Shown here piece after piece: positions 47,636-57,931 of a DNA stretch of 64,000 nt. The stretch is taken from assembly GCA_020747065.1 (NCBI GenBank), contig JAGMVK010000002.1:3882002-3946001 (forward strand), read 5' to 3'. Made by a program: the position numbers and the translations under genes. Position 1 is the stretch's first letter. The number at the start of each line of letters is the position of its first letter. Source of the DNA: Cadophora sp. MPI-SDFR-AT-0126 (lineage: Eukaryota; Ascomycota; Leotiomycetes; Helotiales; Ploettnerulaceae). The notes under the pieces are model-generated. The model was not told where the DNA came from. It saw nothing but the letters and a program-made list of their open reading frames with translations, and ran no database searches.

Positions 47636-48863
47636 TCAGACTGGACTGTTGTGGGTTCTTCGTCGTTTCCCTCCCATAGCCTTAGCGTTCTCAACCATGG
47701 CTTTCCGCTTCCTTGGAGTCCGTATTGCAGCTGGGTTGGTCGTGGATGCATCAGGCGGACTCATAGACGACAATTCACGCCGCTCAAAGATCCCCTGTAG
47801 TATCTGTCGTTGGCTAGCCTCCTCAAGGAAGTTCAGCCACGGGCTACGACATATTTCTACCCTCCCGACAAGCTCCCCCTGCCCTTGTATGATCGACCGC
47901 AGGTATGAGGATGGAATTTTCGCAGTGATCCGTTGCACCCAATGGGAGTAAAATGACAACATCTCGACCTAATATGTACGTCAGCTTGTTTTTAACGTTA
48001 GAGATGATGTAGTCAGACCTGATATACAGCAGTGTCCTCAACAAACGGTTGTGCAGAGTGTTTCCTAGCCGCTAGTGCAAGAAGAGTATACAGCTCCGTA
48101 GCTGTAAGCCCTTCATTGAGAGGCTGCTTTCTTCGAACAAATGATATCAGCGGCCGTTGAGTATTTTGTTTCGGAACTATCGTCAGGGTGGAAAGAACAC
48201 CGCGCGTATGTAAGTCCGCCGTAACGTGAAGGGGATGTGCCCTAGTAGATAAAGTGAGCGTCCATTGTATCTAGAGTATCAGGATGGAGAAGTGGAGATA
48301 TTTACCTTAGAAATTCGACCTGATCGCCGGCTTGTTTCGCTAGGACCTCAGTCCAATCCACCAGTAGGGCTGATATATATGCAGCGCAACTCTTGGATCT
48401 ACCGGTTCTTCTTTGAAATCCCATCGCATCTAGACATCGCATCTCTGAGTGGTAGGCCTCAGTTTGGAAGAATGCAATGATAGTCGCAGTCCCTGCTATA
48501 GACGAGAATCCAGCCGGTGGATCCTGTAGCTCAGAGATTGTAACATTGAGGTCGAGCAGTTCTTCATCGCGCACGAAACGTTTAGACAGGCTCCGAAGCA
48601 ACTTTCGGGCCGTCTGTAGCCATTGTGAATGTGTCGGCAGATGAGGTTGTGTGCTCTTCGGGCCCCCAATTGTCAGTTGGGGACTTAGAGCTCGATGTTC
48701 GCTGTCGTCATTGCCGTTATTGGTCGTGGTATTGTTGTCGTCGTCGCGATCGCAGGATTGGGCTAGCAAAGGCACGAGTGTCAGACAATGCCACCCCATG
48801 TCATTGCTCCAAGGGGTAGATACCTTCGGATAATCGTGTGCTGATATAGAGGTTGGCAGACAT
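47636..48863 (-). CDS. hypothetical protein, four exons
   Basis: Predicted 350-residue protein of unknown family from exons 48863-48824, 48762-48306, 48241-48019 and 47968-47636. All three introns (61, 64 and 50 nt) have GT-AG ends, and the reading frame is kept across every junction. It begins MSANLYISTRLSEAQSCDRDD, with an Asn/Asp/Thr-rich linker, then helical segments (LLRSLSKRFVRDEELLDLNV, LTATELYTLLALAARKHSAQPF, EMLSFYSHWVQRITAKIP) and ends in a basic tail (RTPRKRKAMVENAKAMGGKRRR) that looks like a nuclear localisation signal. It is head-to-head with the gene at 49053, only 189 bp apart, so the two may share a promoter. Confidence 0.6.
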
Positions 48864-49052
48864 CTGTCTACATTTGGTGTTCTGGCTTGTGATGATGATT
48901 GATTAATGATGTTTGATAGTGATTAGGCAGAGCCTCATTGGCGGACGGGGGAAAATACCGCCGTCCCACTAGCGCCCGCTTAGGGAATGTCTCTGGAAAT
49001 CATCTGTATTCTTATTCTATTGTTATTGCCATTCATCCATCTATCATCGTAA
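48864..49052. promoter_or_regulatory. shared divergent promoter region
   Basis: A 189-bp gap between two start codons that face away from each other (48863 minus, 49053 plus). It contains direct TGATGATTGATTAATGATG-like A/T runs and no gene. Its promoter role is inferred from position only. Confidence 0.4.
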
Positions 49053-50321
49053 ATGGCTTTTCTAAAAACTCCGGAAGATGCCCCCCAGTTCTTCGCTTGC
49101 TTCCCCAACTGGCCTGCCGACTCACTCGAGCACAGAACAGACATCGAAGCTGGAAGTAAATGGGGGTTGCGTGAAATTGGAAGCTTCAAACTCCTGCGTC
49201 AAAGCCGCGGCCTTCGTTTCCCAGTCTTCCTCGAAGACGATGCCGCAGAGGCTATACGCCGGGTTGAAGAGAGCCAAGATATCCAAACTGCTGTCAATCT
49301 TCTCATATCGGACTGGCAACGGCACAATCGGTCGGAACTCCTCCGCTTGGCTGGCATATTTGCCCCTTTCTTCAGCCTCCTGGCCGAGGTTCTCGAGCAG
49401 CCTCCCACGCCAAACCCCGATCGCTATTTTCGAAGGGCAGATGATGCCCCTGATGCACTCCCCGAAGTAGTAGGCCAATCCAGCCAGTCCTCGTCATTTT
49501 CAGCCCCACTTTCCTCACCACTCGAACCTCCAGCAAAGAGATTCCGAGAAACCCATTCCGCAGACAGTTACCACCCTTCGCACCAATCCGATCAATCAAC
49601 ATATGACAGACAGATAAAGTCAGAGTTTACAACTAATGCTTGTGCCTTTTATTTCCTGCAGTGTGTTACAGAGAGCACCCGGAATGATGGTGATAGGGCT
49701 TCTTTTCGTCTGGAATGGGCCTTGACGCAGGATACGTTCACTGTAGAAACTCCACGAGGTCAATTCTCCTCGACGAATGATGGCAATTTGGTGTATCGAG
49801 ATGGTTCGTCGGGGGAAAAGACGCACAAATCTCTCGTACTGCTCTGTAGAGGTAATCCTTTACGGTGATATCCCTATCCCTAGACCAGTGCTGAGAGTGA
49901 GTGTAGGCTAAGTCACGATACAACCTAACCGCGAATACCTTGTCAATCGAAGCACAGGAAGGGGCACATATGATAGGCATGTTATCCCAGCGACTATCGA
50001 GTCCACAACGGCAAGGTAGTATAAGAGCCTCGGACATGTTTGTGGCCGTGCAACGGACAGTCTCGCGATGGAATGGCTGACGATGATAGTATTCCTGTCA
50101 TCTCTGCCCGTCAGAATATGTTCTATGTCGTTGTCGGTACTTTTCCTGAGGCTTACTGGCATTACTTACAGACAGGGCTAGAAACGGAGCCATCGGTTTT
50201 TGGTCAGCTGGATGAGTATGGGCCGTTTGATATGAGGGATGCAGAGGATTTTGAGACCATGTGCAGTATTTGCGTTGCTCTAGTCCTTCATGTCGAAAGG
50301 CTTTTTGCTCGTCAGGGATAG
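49053..50321 (+). CDS. conserved fungal hypothetical protein, multi-exon, possibly frameshifted
   Basis: Exon 1 (49053 to about 49851) encodes MAFLKTPEDAPQFFACFPNWP, a helical middle (TAVNLLISDWQRHNRSELLRLAGIFAPF), a Ser/Pro-rich linker, and SFRLEWALTQDTFTVETPRGQFSSTNDGNLV, a block I associate with an uncharacterised multicopy family in Pezizomycotina. A second part (about 49905-50075) reads IEAQEGAHMIGMLSQRLSS, and the end (50070-50321) reads FYVVVGTFPEAYWHYL and EYGPFDMRDAEDFETMC. The junctions between these three parts do not share a simple frame; the last one needs a one-base shift near 50074. The gene may therefore be damaged, or have an intron I placed wrongly. Function unknown. Confidence 0.5.
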
Positions 50322-51460
50322 TAGACGTGAGACTAAGTCTATATAGTTTGTTTCTGCTTCGTAACTTGAACTCAAAGGAACTTTGAAGGAAAGAATCAGT
50401 TTGCTCGGAACCAGCAAGGTAATTATTGTTAGGTATGAAGTCTAGTAAAGAATTCCAGGCAAGGACGAGAAGGGAAGACCGAATCCCACTGTGAAACGAA
50501 GAGGATTTTCTCTTTAACCGAGGTGTTTTTGTTAGAGTTAATGGAAATACACCCGTTCATCACTATATCACTAATGAAATGGAAAGGGGCCACTGAGGAA
50601 GCGACTTCTTTTTTAAAGCCAAAATTGTCGGACTAACTCATAGACAGTCATTTGATCTGTACAGTCAAACCCAATACCGTACATCCCGGTACCTCCCGTT
50701 GTTCGCTTCATATAATTGCGTTGCTATCAGGAGTGCGGTGTTCTGAAACTTATCCACCGAATAGGCGTCGGAGATGGAGGAGGTTCGAGGAAATCTTATT
50801 TGGAGCTGTCAAAGATTCGGACAGCAAACTCGCCTCCTTCCCGTTAACAAATGTAAAGCTATCGCAGTAGTCATGCATTAAATCCATAGCGAATTGAGGT
50901 GCTTTGGGTTCGAAGTCCGTTGTTGATTGGTATGAGTCACATGATGAGTCATGAGTATTATTTCTACCTAGCTTATAGTATTGGAGCCTATGGCTGCCTA
51001 TCGTTCAGATGGCTTATATGAAGCATCTACAGCTGTAGTCTTAATTAATCAGTCGAATACTGTTTACTGCTCACAATCCCGCCAACTGACACATATGCTG
51101 CTTCAAGGATGACCTCATTTTTCACTATTGGGCTGTACTTTTTGTTTACTCAGTAATATATGGTTAAGCAAGTAGTTTTATTATAACAAACGTACTCTAT
51201 TGGGTTAAGTTAAGACTTAAATTTACTTTTACTAATCCGCCTAGCCATAAAAGCTGCGAAGGATGGAGCGAAGAGCACCTCGGCTCAATTCACATTTGAA
51301 AGATTGGGGGGTTTTTTTTTTGTTTCAACGCTTCTCCGAACTCAAAAAGTACGAGAGGAAGATACTATGATTAATGCGTCAAATCTATAAATTGCAAAAG
51401 CGAAGCTGGGATTATGCAAATGTCCCAGCCGTAGCATGCAACTCTCGCAAATATTCTCTA
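50322..51460. other. intergenic, no gene recognised
   Basis: Small open frames only, with a T-run at about 51310-51320. It ends at the left boundary of the pogo/Fot1 element. Confidence 0.45.
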
Positions 51461-51539
51461 ATAACCGGTTCCCCTTCTCTTGCTCGGGGCTCGCTTAGAG
51501 TCGGTGAAAGCAAGTGTAGCAGGAAAGCAAGTGTAGCAC
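51461..51539 (+). repeat. pogo-type TIR, left
   Basis: Reverse complement of 54715-54793 except at one base; starts ATAACCGGTTCCCCTTCTC. Confidence 0.93.
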
Positions 51540-52273
51540 AAAAGATAGCCGAGGCGTAGTTTTCTAAGGGATTCCTCACCAAAACCCCCTTTTCCCCTAT
51601 CACGATTTCTCTAATCAACCCTCAATTGCAACAATTTTTCATCCATCTTCATTTAATGGCGTATCCTACGACTAATTATTATCGGTGCCACGCAACAAAA
51701 GTAGAGTACGACGCGGCCTTTCAAGAGGCACGAGAATGGGCTATTCAGCATCCAGAGGAGAAGCCCAGCTTCTCCGCACGCATACATTTTGTTAAGGAAC
51801 GAGCCTTGCGGCAATCAGTACTTCGTGCAAAGAAGCCGAAGCTACGGAATATTCAAGGAGGTTTTAATACCTATGGCGGAAACAACAAAATCCTCTCGCC
51901 ATGGCAGGAAGAGGCCATTCGGCAATACTGTTACGAACAATGGGAAGCAGGAATGGGTGCGACGCATGCCATGGTTTGAGGTGCAATCGAGCACCTACGA
52001 GCTGTAAATCCCCTATCCTATTGCTCTATAGATTATTAACTTCAGTATAGCAAATGGATCCTCCCTTACCACCTCCCTCGACTCGCTGGTTCCACTCTTG
52101 GTTAAAACAAAACCCCCTTCTCCATACAATCCATACGAAGCCAATTGCATATGCCAGAGTGGAGATTCACACGGAAAATGACGTACGGGCATGGTTTTTA
52201 GAGTTAGAATCTTTGATAGAAGAGTATAATATCGATTCAGGCAAGAAGCTCTTGAATATGGACGAGTCTGGAG

Positions 52274-53119
52274 CAGTGTAAGGAATAGTCCATGACGTAT
52301 GTAGTATTACTGCAGTATTATTATATAGTTCCAGTCCCAACATGGTGCAGTCCAATATAATATGGGGGGTTTGGACTGCAGTTCGATGTGATTTAGAGGG
52401 TCCAGACTGCAGTATTATTGGACTGAATGCAAGTATTTTAGGGGCTGGTATGCCGGTCTTTAGGTCATTTATACTACAGTTCCAAGGGTTTTAGGGGCTG
52501 GTATTTGTTTTTTTTTGGGGTCATTTATGCTACAGCTCCAAGGTAAAGTTAATTCCTACGCCATTCGGCCGACTTTTACTACAGTTCCAGCCGTCCTTAG
52601 GACAAACTGCTCGCATATCGGTCACATGACTTAGGTCACATGAATGCCAATCCAACAGAGCTCCAACCGAAACCCTCCCTCCCGTCTCACCTATAGTTTA
52701 GAATCCTTCCTTCTTTGCTTCTTTTCTCTTTCCGTTTATATCGCTTTTTAATATAACGGTTGTAGTTGCCTTGCGCTGCTTGTTCAAAACAAAACGTCAC
52801 CTGACTAAAACGCTCCCATATCTGTAACTCGACCGCCTTTTGTCATAACTCGCTCTTCTTTAATGCCCCCACAGCTTCCAAAGGGCTATAGTGCGCTTGG
52901 CCATGGTCTACAACTAGACGCGCAATTGCAGGCAATACAGGAGGCGGAGGACCGAGAAAAGGGGTCTGAATAGAGGTAGACTGCAGTCCAGACTGCAGTT
53001 CAAGCAATCTAGTCTTTCCTTCTTGAAAATGGTCTAGTCTTAACCCTTTGGACTGTAGTCCTACACCAAAAATTAGGACTGCAGTTCTTAAACTGCAGTC
53101 CGGACTATTCCTTACACTG
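52274..53119. mobile_element. hAT-type MITE nested in the pogo transposase
   Basis: An 846-bp element with inverted ends CAGTGTAAGGAATAGTCC and a perfect 8-bp target duplication GTCTGGAG (52266-52273 and 53120-53127). Removing it with one duplication copy restores the transposase frame exactly (DESG-VRVGC). Seven copies of the palindrome ACTGCAGT cluster near the two ends (52309, 52375, 52406, 52980, 52992, 53078, 53092). An internal tandem GGGGCTGGTAT motif is also present (about 52441, 52493). Confidence 0.95.
52863..52973 (+). CDS. 36-codon frame inside the MITE
   Basis: ATG to TAG frame beginning MPPQLPKGYSALGHGLQ, with a GAG-GTAGAC donor-like sequence just after its stop. It could be the surviving first exon of the parental hAT transposase from which the MITE was derived, or chance. 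No domain is recognised. Confidence 0.25.
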   Translation: MPPQLPKGYSALGHGLQLDAQLQAIQEAEDREKGSE

Positions 53120-54714
53120 GTCTGGAGTGAGGGTTGGTTGCCCTACGGGAGAGAAGGTTGTCGTTCCTTCAGAAATCAAGGAGTTATATACTTCTAGTCC
53201 TGAGAATCGCAAATCTATAACGATTATTGAGACAGTGCGTGCAGATGGGCAAAAGCCGTTGCCTCCATATATTATTGCGCCAGGGAAGAAGATAATGGAT
53301 AATTGGATTCATACGAATTTGAATGGAGACGAGCGTATTGATTGCTCTGATACAGGGTATATTAACAATCGCATTATTATGGAGTATGGAGACCACTTGA
53401 TCGAGCACTCTCGAGCCGGTCCAAATAAGCCATGGAAACTCTTGCTTTGTGATGGTCACGAGTCTCATCGATTCGATCCATTCGTTCTTAAGTTAGCAGA
53501 GAATCACATTAAGATCTTTTGGTTTCCCTCCCATTTGACGCATATCTTACAACCTCTTGATGTCGGCATCTTCCGTCCTTGGAAGCATTTCCATAACTTA
53601 TGTATTCAAGCCGCCTTGCGAAACCTCGATTTTGAGTACACGATATCTTCGTTCTTCCGCGATTTGACGACAATTAGAAAGCAAGCTTTGAAGCCATATA
53701 CCATTAAGAACGCGTTCCGAGAGGCAGGAATGTGGCCACTCTCGTTGAAGGCCGGGTTATTAAAAATGCGGTCTTATCAAAAGAAGAAGAGATCAATTCA
53801 AGACGTGGAAAATGAAGACCAGGACCTGGATCTACCAAAACTACCTCCATTGCGCCCAGATCAGCTATGGAGTACTGTATCCGCTGTCCAATCCTTCATT
53901 GGAAGAGACCCTACGCAATTCTCTGATCCTTCAAGAGAGCTCTTCCAAAAGACGATGGTTAACACTGCGGTGAGCCTCTACAAGGCGCACCTTACTACGA
54001 TCGAGCACGCGTCACTTCAAGAGAAAATCAAGGCAGATAATACTCGCAAGAAGACGTCACGTCGTAGTATCCACAAGGGAGGCGCCTCAGCAAATATAGG
54101 TGATTTGAGGCAAAGGATACGTATACGTGACGAGGCAGAGCGAGGGGAGGCTTTGCGAAAAGCTCGGAAAGCTCTTCAACAAGCCATCAATCGATCAACT
54201 GAGGCTCTTCGTACCGCTGGGGTTCAAGCTAGGAAGGTCAACAAGGAAAAGAAGAAACGACTGGCAATTTGCAAGGCAAATGGTATACCTCTGGCAGCTG
54301 AGGATTTGATTCCTTGTCGTGAGCCTGACAAACAACCCACTATACTTGAAGCCGCCAGTAAGACGCCAGAGGGCCACCCCGAATATCTCCATATGGTACT
54401 ACAACTCGAGAAGGACTACAATGGAGAACTCGTAATCGACAGAGAAGGAGAAGGAGAGGATATAGAATTCAAGATAGGAAACACACACAAACAAGAGGGG
54501 ATTAGTATCGTGTACCCAGAATCCAGCCCTCCACGAGAGTTGTATAAGGAGAGCTCTGATTCCGAGTCAGATGCGGGTTCAATTGACTCAATTTCACGAA
54601 ATGCAGATTTTGTACAATTATTTAAAGAATGAGAAATCGGACGTAGAATCGTTTTTTTGGAGATCTGGTTTGAGTGGGGAATGCACCTAATTTTGATGAG
54701 GTAAAAAAAAAACC

Positions 54715-54793
54715 GTGCTACACTTGCTTTCCTGCTACACTTGCTTTCACCGACTCTAAGCGAGCCCCGAGCAAGAGAAGGGGAACCGGCTAT
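54715..54793 (-). repeat. pogo-type TIR, right
   Basis: Pairs with 51461-51539 with one mismatch; ends ...GGGGAACCGGCTAT before the TA. Confidence 0.93.
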
Positions 54794-54795
54794 TA

Positions 54796-55288
54796 GATCT
54801 AAACTTTATTTGATGCCGCTCAGATAATTTCCGAAGATCCGAAACCACCCCAAAATACCTACCCCAGCCTCAGCCTGCCACCCCCCTTGTTAAGGCTAGG
54901 CGGAGCACTCCCCACAGGCTAGGAGTAGGCAGGCTAAGATGAATTGATCAAGGTTTAGGAGGAGGCAGGCAGAGGCAGGCTGATCAAGGCTGATCTTGGG
55001 CTGGGCGTTTTAGTACGCTGAGCAGTTGGGGCATGTTTGGTAGGTTAATAAAGCTCTGTTTCACTCGACTCTCCCCAAACTGAGGTTTATCAACACCGTT
55101 TTCTAACTCAACATGTAGTCCACACCCAATGATCAAAATATTATGATAGATAAATCCATCTCCTCTTGGCCATCACCCCTGAGTTCCCGGCTATGCTCTG
55201 GCCTCATCAAAACCTTCGTAGGAAAAAGAGTACCAGTTCAGTGCCTTTCAAGCGCTAGACAAGACAAGATAGCGTTTGCCACTTCGCC
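54796..55288. other. intergenic with AGGCAGGC-rich imperfect repeats
   Basis: Between about 54890 and 54990 the motif AGGCAGGC / AGGCTAGG recurs in imperfect copies together with TGATCAAGG. No gene seen. Confidence 0.45.
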
Positions 55289-55699
55289 TTAGGCGGGGCA
55301 GGGACGGCCGAAGCCAGTCGAGATACCGCAGCAGTCGGCGTCCTATAAAGATTCTTAGTCAAAGAATGCTTGAAATTAGGGGAGATTAAAACTTACGCAT
55401 TGTTCGGGGGGTGACACCGTGATCGCGACAGTATGACATAGCGGGACAAATGGTTGTGCCAGCGTCGGGGCCAGCGTCAGTATAGACGCCATAGCAGGCA
55501 GCTTCGTTTTGGAAGCAGCAGTCTTCTGTCGCGTCACACTTCAATCAACGTTAGCTTTTATATCAAGTTATATAGATAGTATACTTACGAGGTTGGGGCG
55601 GGGCCTCCCTTGCTGCCTAGCCTCGAGGGCGGTAGGACTGGCCATGGCGGCTCCAACAAGGAGGGAGACGACGCCGGAGAGGATGATAGAGGACTTCAT
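55289..55699 (-). CDS. small secreted cysteine-rich protein (effector-like), apparent 1-bp frameshift
   Basis: Three exons, 55699-55589, 55538-55397 and 55342-55289, with introns of 50 and 54 nt. A signal peptide (MKSSIILSGVVSLLVGAAMA) is followed by a short propeptide-like stretch ending near EARQQGRP. The mature part is about 60 residues with roughly ten cysteines, including paired CC in exons 2 and 3. Such small secreted Cys-rich proteins are typical effector or antimicrobial candidates; no family was recognised. The exon 2 and exon 3 frames disagree by one base, and a run of six G on the + strand (C on the coding strand) at about 55406-55411 just before the exon 2 end is the likely slip site. 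It is thus a recent pseudogene or a sequencing slip. Confidence 0.65.
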
Positions 55700-56222
55700 G
55701 GTGATGGTTGAGTTGGTAAAGAGGGTCGAGACTGTAGTGTAGATATGGGAAAGTATAAATGGATATCGAGATGTCGATGAAGGGAAGGACTGAGACGAAG
55801 ATGCTTTTTAGTGAAGAAATGAGAAAGAAAGACTAAATGATGGTCGGCGGTCTCGAGCTATATATACGTTTTCTCTAGGACATAACATAATACGTGTCTT
55901 CATTCTTTAAAGCAGTCGTTAACCTACTCAATACTCTCTACCTTAGAATAGGCAGCCATCTTGTTTCACTCATCAATAGTGTGACCCGGAAGACCCGGGT
56001 GAGACCAAACGTCGCCCTCTGCACGTTACCACATATGGACAGCTCCGAGCAGCTGAAGTTAGTTTAAGGTTTAGGATCCTGTTTGACCGACCGGTCAACC
56101 CCTGCCTTGCGCTCACTAGCGTGTACCAGGCCCTCGGGGCAAGGTCGTTTTTCATTTACGAAACCTCGTCTCAAAATAAACGTTGATGCCATAGATGCCA
56201 GAGACGCGGGAGGTTCCATAAT

Positions 56223-56250
56223 ATTGATTGATTGATTGATTGATTGATTC
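56223..56250. repeat. (ATTG)n microsatellite
   Basis: About seven tandem copies of ATTG. Confidence 0.95.
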
Positions 56251-57481
56251 CTTTTAACGTGCTGTGTAAGTTGATGACTATAGTAGCACGGCTAGGACCC
56301 TCAGGCCTAACGATCCGGTAAGGTGGGGTCTTATACAAAATTACAAAGTCTGAGAGTAAAAAAAAAGGAAGGCAGGAGCGCAAAGCGCCCTGAAGGACTG
56401 TACCAGCCAAGCCCTAACATACTTCCCCTAAAAACCCCTCATGTGTTCCCGGAGACATTGGGGATCAGCTCCCAAGCAGGCCCTTCCACCTGCTGCATAA
56501 CCAAAGTAGACATCTGTTCTCCTCTCCCTTCTCTCCTACTGCCCCTACTCCGCAAGCAGCCCCTCCCCTAACCCCCTCAACCCCTTTCCTTCCGAATATA
56601 CCGCATTTTCCCACTTAACCCTCTGCCAACCCCACACAAGACTTACCTCCTCGGTGGTGTCCCTTCCACTTTCGGGTATGTATATGTCGATATAGCCGGG
56701 CGCACCAAGACAGGCGGGAGAGGTAGTATGATATATAGAGAACCGAAGGTCGAGAGAGCCACAGGAAAGAACGCCTTTTGTCGTACACGTAGCGAGTCAT
56801 CCCGCGGATCCTGAGCTCGTGTTAGATTCGAAACGAAGTGAAAAACTCTGCGTCGCTACCCCAGAGGGCTCCGACCGATCGATCGTACTAGGCAATCAGT
56901 TCCACTGAACACCTCGGTGTGGTCCTGTTCCCTACACAAATTCTTAGTCGCTATCTATTAATGAACTACTGGCCGAATTAAGAGCTCCATGCTCCCCTCG
57001 AATAATGATCAGTAATAATATTTGGCTAGCCACGTAACTGTTTGGGGCCGACTGATCCGTCTGTGCTTGCATTACGGAGGTACAGACCAGGAGTAACTGA
57101 ATACGGCTAGCCTTGATGGGAGGAGGGGAGCCTGGAGTCAACACCACTTTACCTAAGGGAGCTAGCCCCCCTGAACAGGGTGAGAGGATGGAACCTGTAA
57201 CTCTCGTATTCGGCCTTATCCTAGTAAATCGTTCGCAAATATACTTTTTAATCCGTAGGCATTTCGTATACACAAAGATCCGAAGACCATTAACAAAGCG
57301 CCGGTCTCAGAAAAAGGTTTGTAGCCGACGCTTTTCGCCGCAGCCTCCGAAGCAAGATTGGGCTCAACTATTTAAGAGGTTGGTCTCCTTTTCTCGATAG
57401 AGCTCCATCTTCAGAGAACATTCCAACAATCACTTCGAATTTTTACATCCATCTCAACATCTTTATCTATCCAAGCTGAGG

Positions 57482-57582
57482 AAGTCGGGTTGACTCAACC
57501 CGACTTTATTTCCCATATGAACTTTTAGCGTAGAATTGCCGAGGGAGCCAACCCGACTTAGCCAACCCGATTTGTTAGGGTT
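57482..57582. repeat. palindrome plus AACCCGACTT repeats
   Basis: A 12-bp-arm perfect palindrome (57482-57493 / 57495-57506, one-base centre) built from AAGTCGGGTT, followed by two more CAACCCGA(C/T)TT copies at about 57549-57580. It lies just upstream of the CT-poor block and could be a recombination or protein-binding site. Confidence 0.7.
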
Positions 57583-57931
57583 ATGTCCAAATAAGCTCGG
57601 ATGCGGCTCAAACTCGAGTATACGTTGGTCCCGGTATAAGCGACGTCAACTCCGCCGAAACCCCCACCAGAACCCCATTATTAGGTGAGTTTTGCGAGCA
57701 AGTAGTTATCGTCGTCGAGTTTTGATGGGGGAAGCAAATGCACAGGCCAAGTCAGCCAAAATGTCGATCCCAAGCATAAAGTGAGTATAAAAGCATAAAA
57801 GTATAAAATCGGAAATTACAGCCAGCCATCACACGCATGGGGGGCAGAGCGTGGATTCCGAACGCGTAAAGCAAGGAAGACGCATAGATTAGAAGAGAAA
57901 GAATCAAGCCAACCCAATTTACATTTCGATT

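Larger units (their letters stand above)
51656..54632 (+). pseudogene. Fot1/pogo transposase, interrupted
   Basis: N-terminal helix-turn-helix part starts MAYPTTNYYRCHATK (51656) with FNTYGGNNKILSPWQEEAIRQY. An intron at 52004-52050 (GTAAAT...TATAG) joins it in frame to a CENP-B/Tc5-type second HTH (RWFHSWLKQNPLLHTIHTKPI). The first catalytic Asp is in LLNMDESG, immediately before the MITE. After the MITE the frame resumes with RVGCPTGEKVVVP, the second Asp in LLLCDGHESH and the third in LQPLDVGIFRPWK, giving a DD-D triad. A coiled, basic C-terminus ends at 54632. Besides the insertion there is an in-frame TGA at 51977-51979 (AMV-stop-GAI). The element cannot make its own transposase now. Confidence 0.92.
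51461..54793 (+). mobile_element. Fot1/pogo-type DNA transposon (79-bp TIRs, TA target)
   Basis: A 3333-bp element flanked by TA (51459-51460 and 54794-54795). The terminal inverted repeats are 79 bp with a single mismatch (fourth base). Each repeat carries an internal duplication (GAAAGCAAGTGTAGCA twice). It encodes a DDE transposase of the pogo/Fot1 group and is interrupted by an 846-bp hAT-type MITE at 52274-53119. Without the MITE the element would be about 2.5 kb, nearer the usual Fot1/pogo size. Confidence 0.93.
55700..57651. other. intergenic, repeats only
   Basis: Upstream region of the Cys-rich gene, a TTGA microsatellite (56223-56250), and short open frames with no motif. The last part has AACCCGACTT-type repeats. 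Base composition is ordinary, with CT dinucleotides frequent, up to 57651. Confidence 0.5.

Noticed and set aside
50905..50925. GGGTTCGAAGTCC, another B-box-like sequence
   Set aside because: The flanking bases do not form a T-arm or cloverleaf.
57113..57400. Open frame upstream of the helicase as a gene
   Set aside because: No recognisable motif and an unusual basic composition; not supported.
57570..57590. TTAGGG near the CT-poor block as telomeric repeat
   Set aside because: A single copy only; no tandem telomere repeats are visible in the window.
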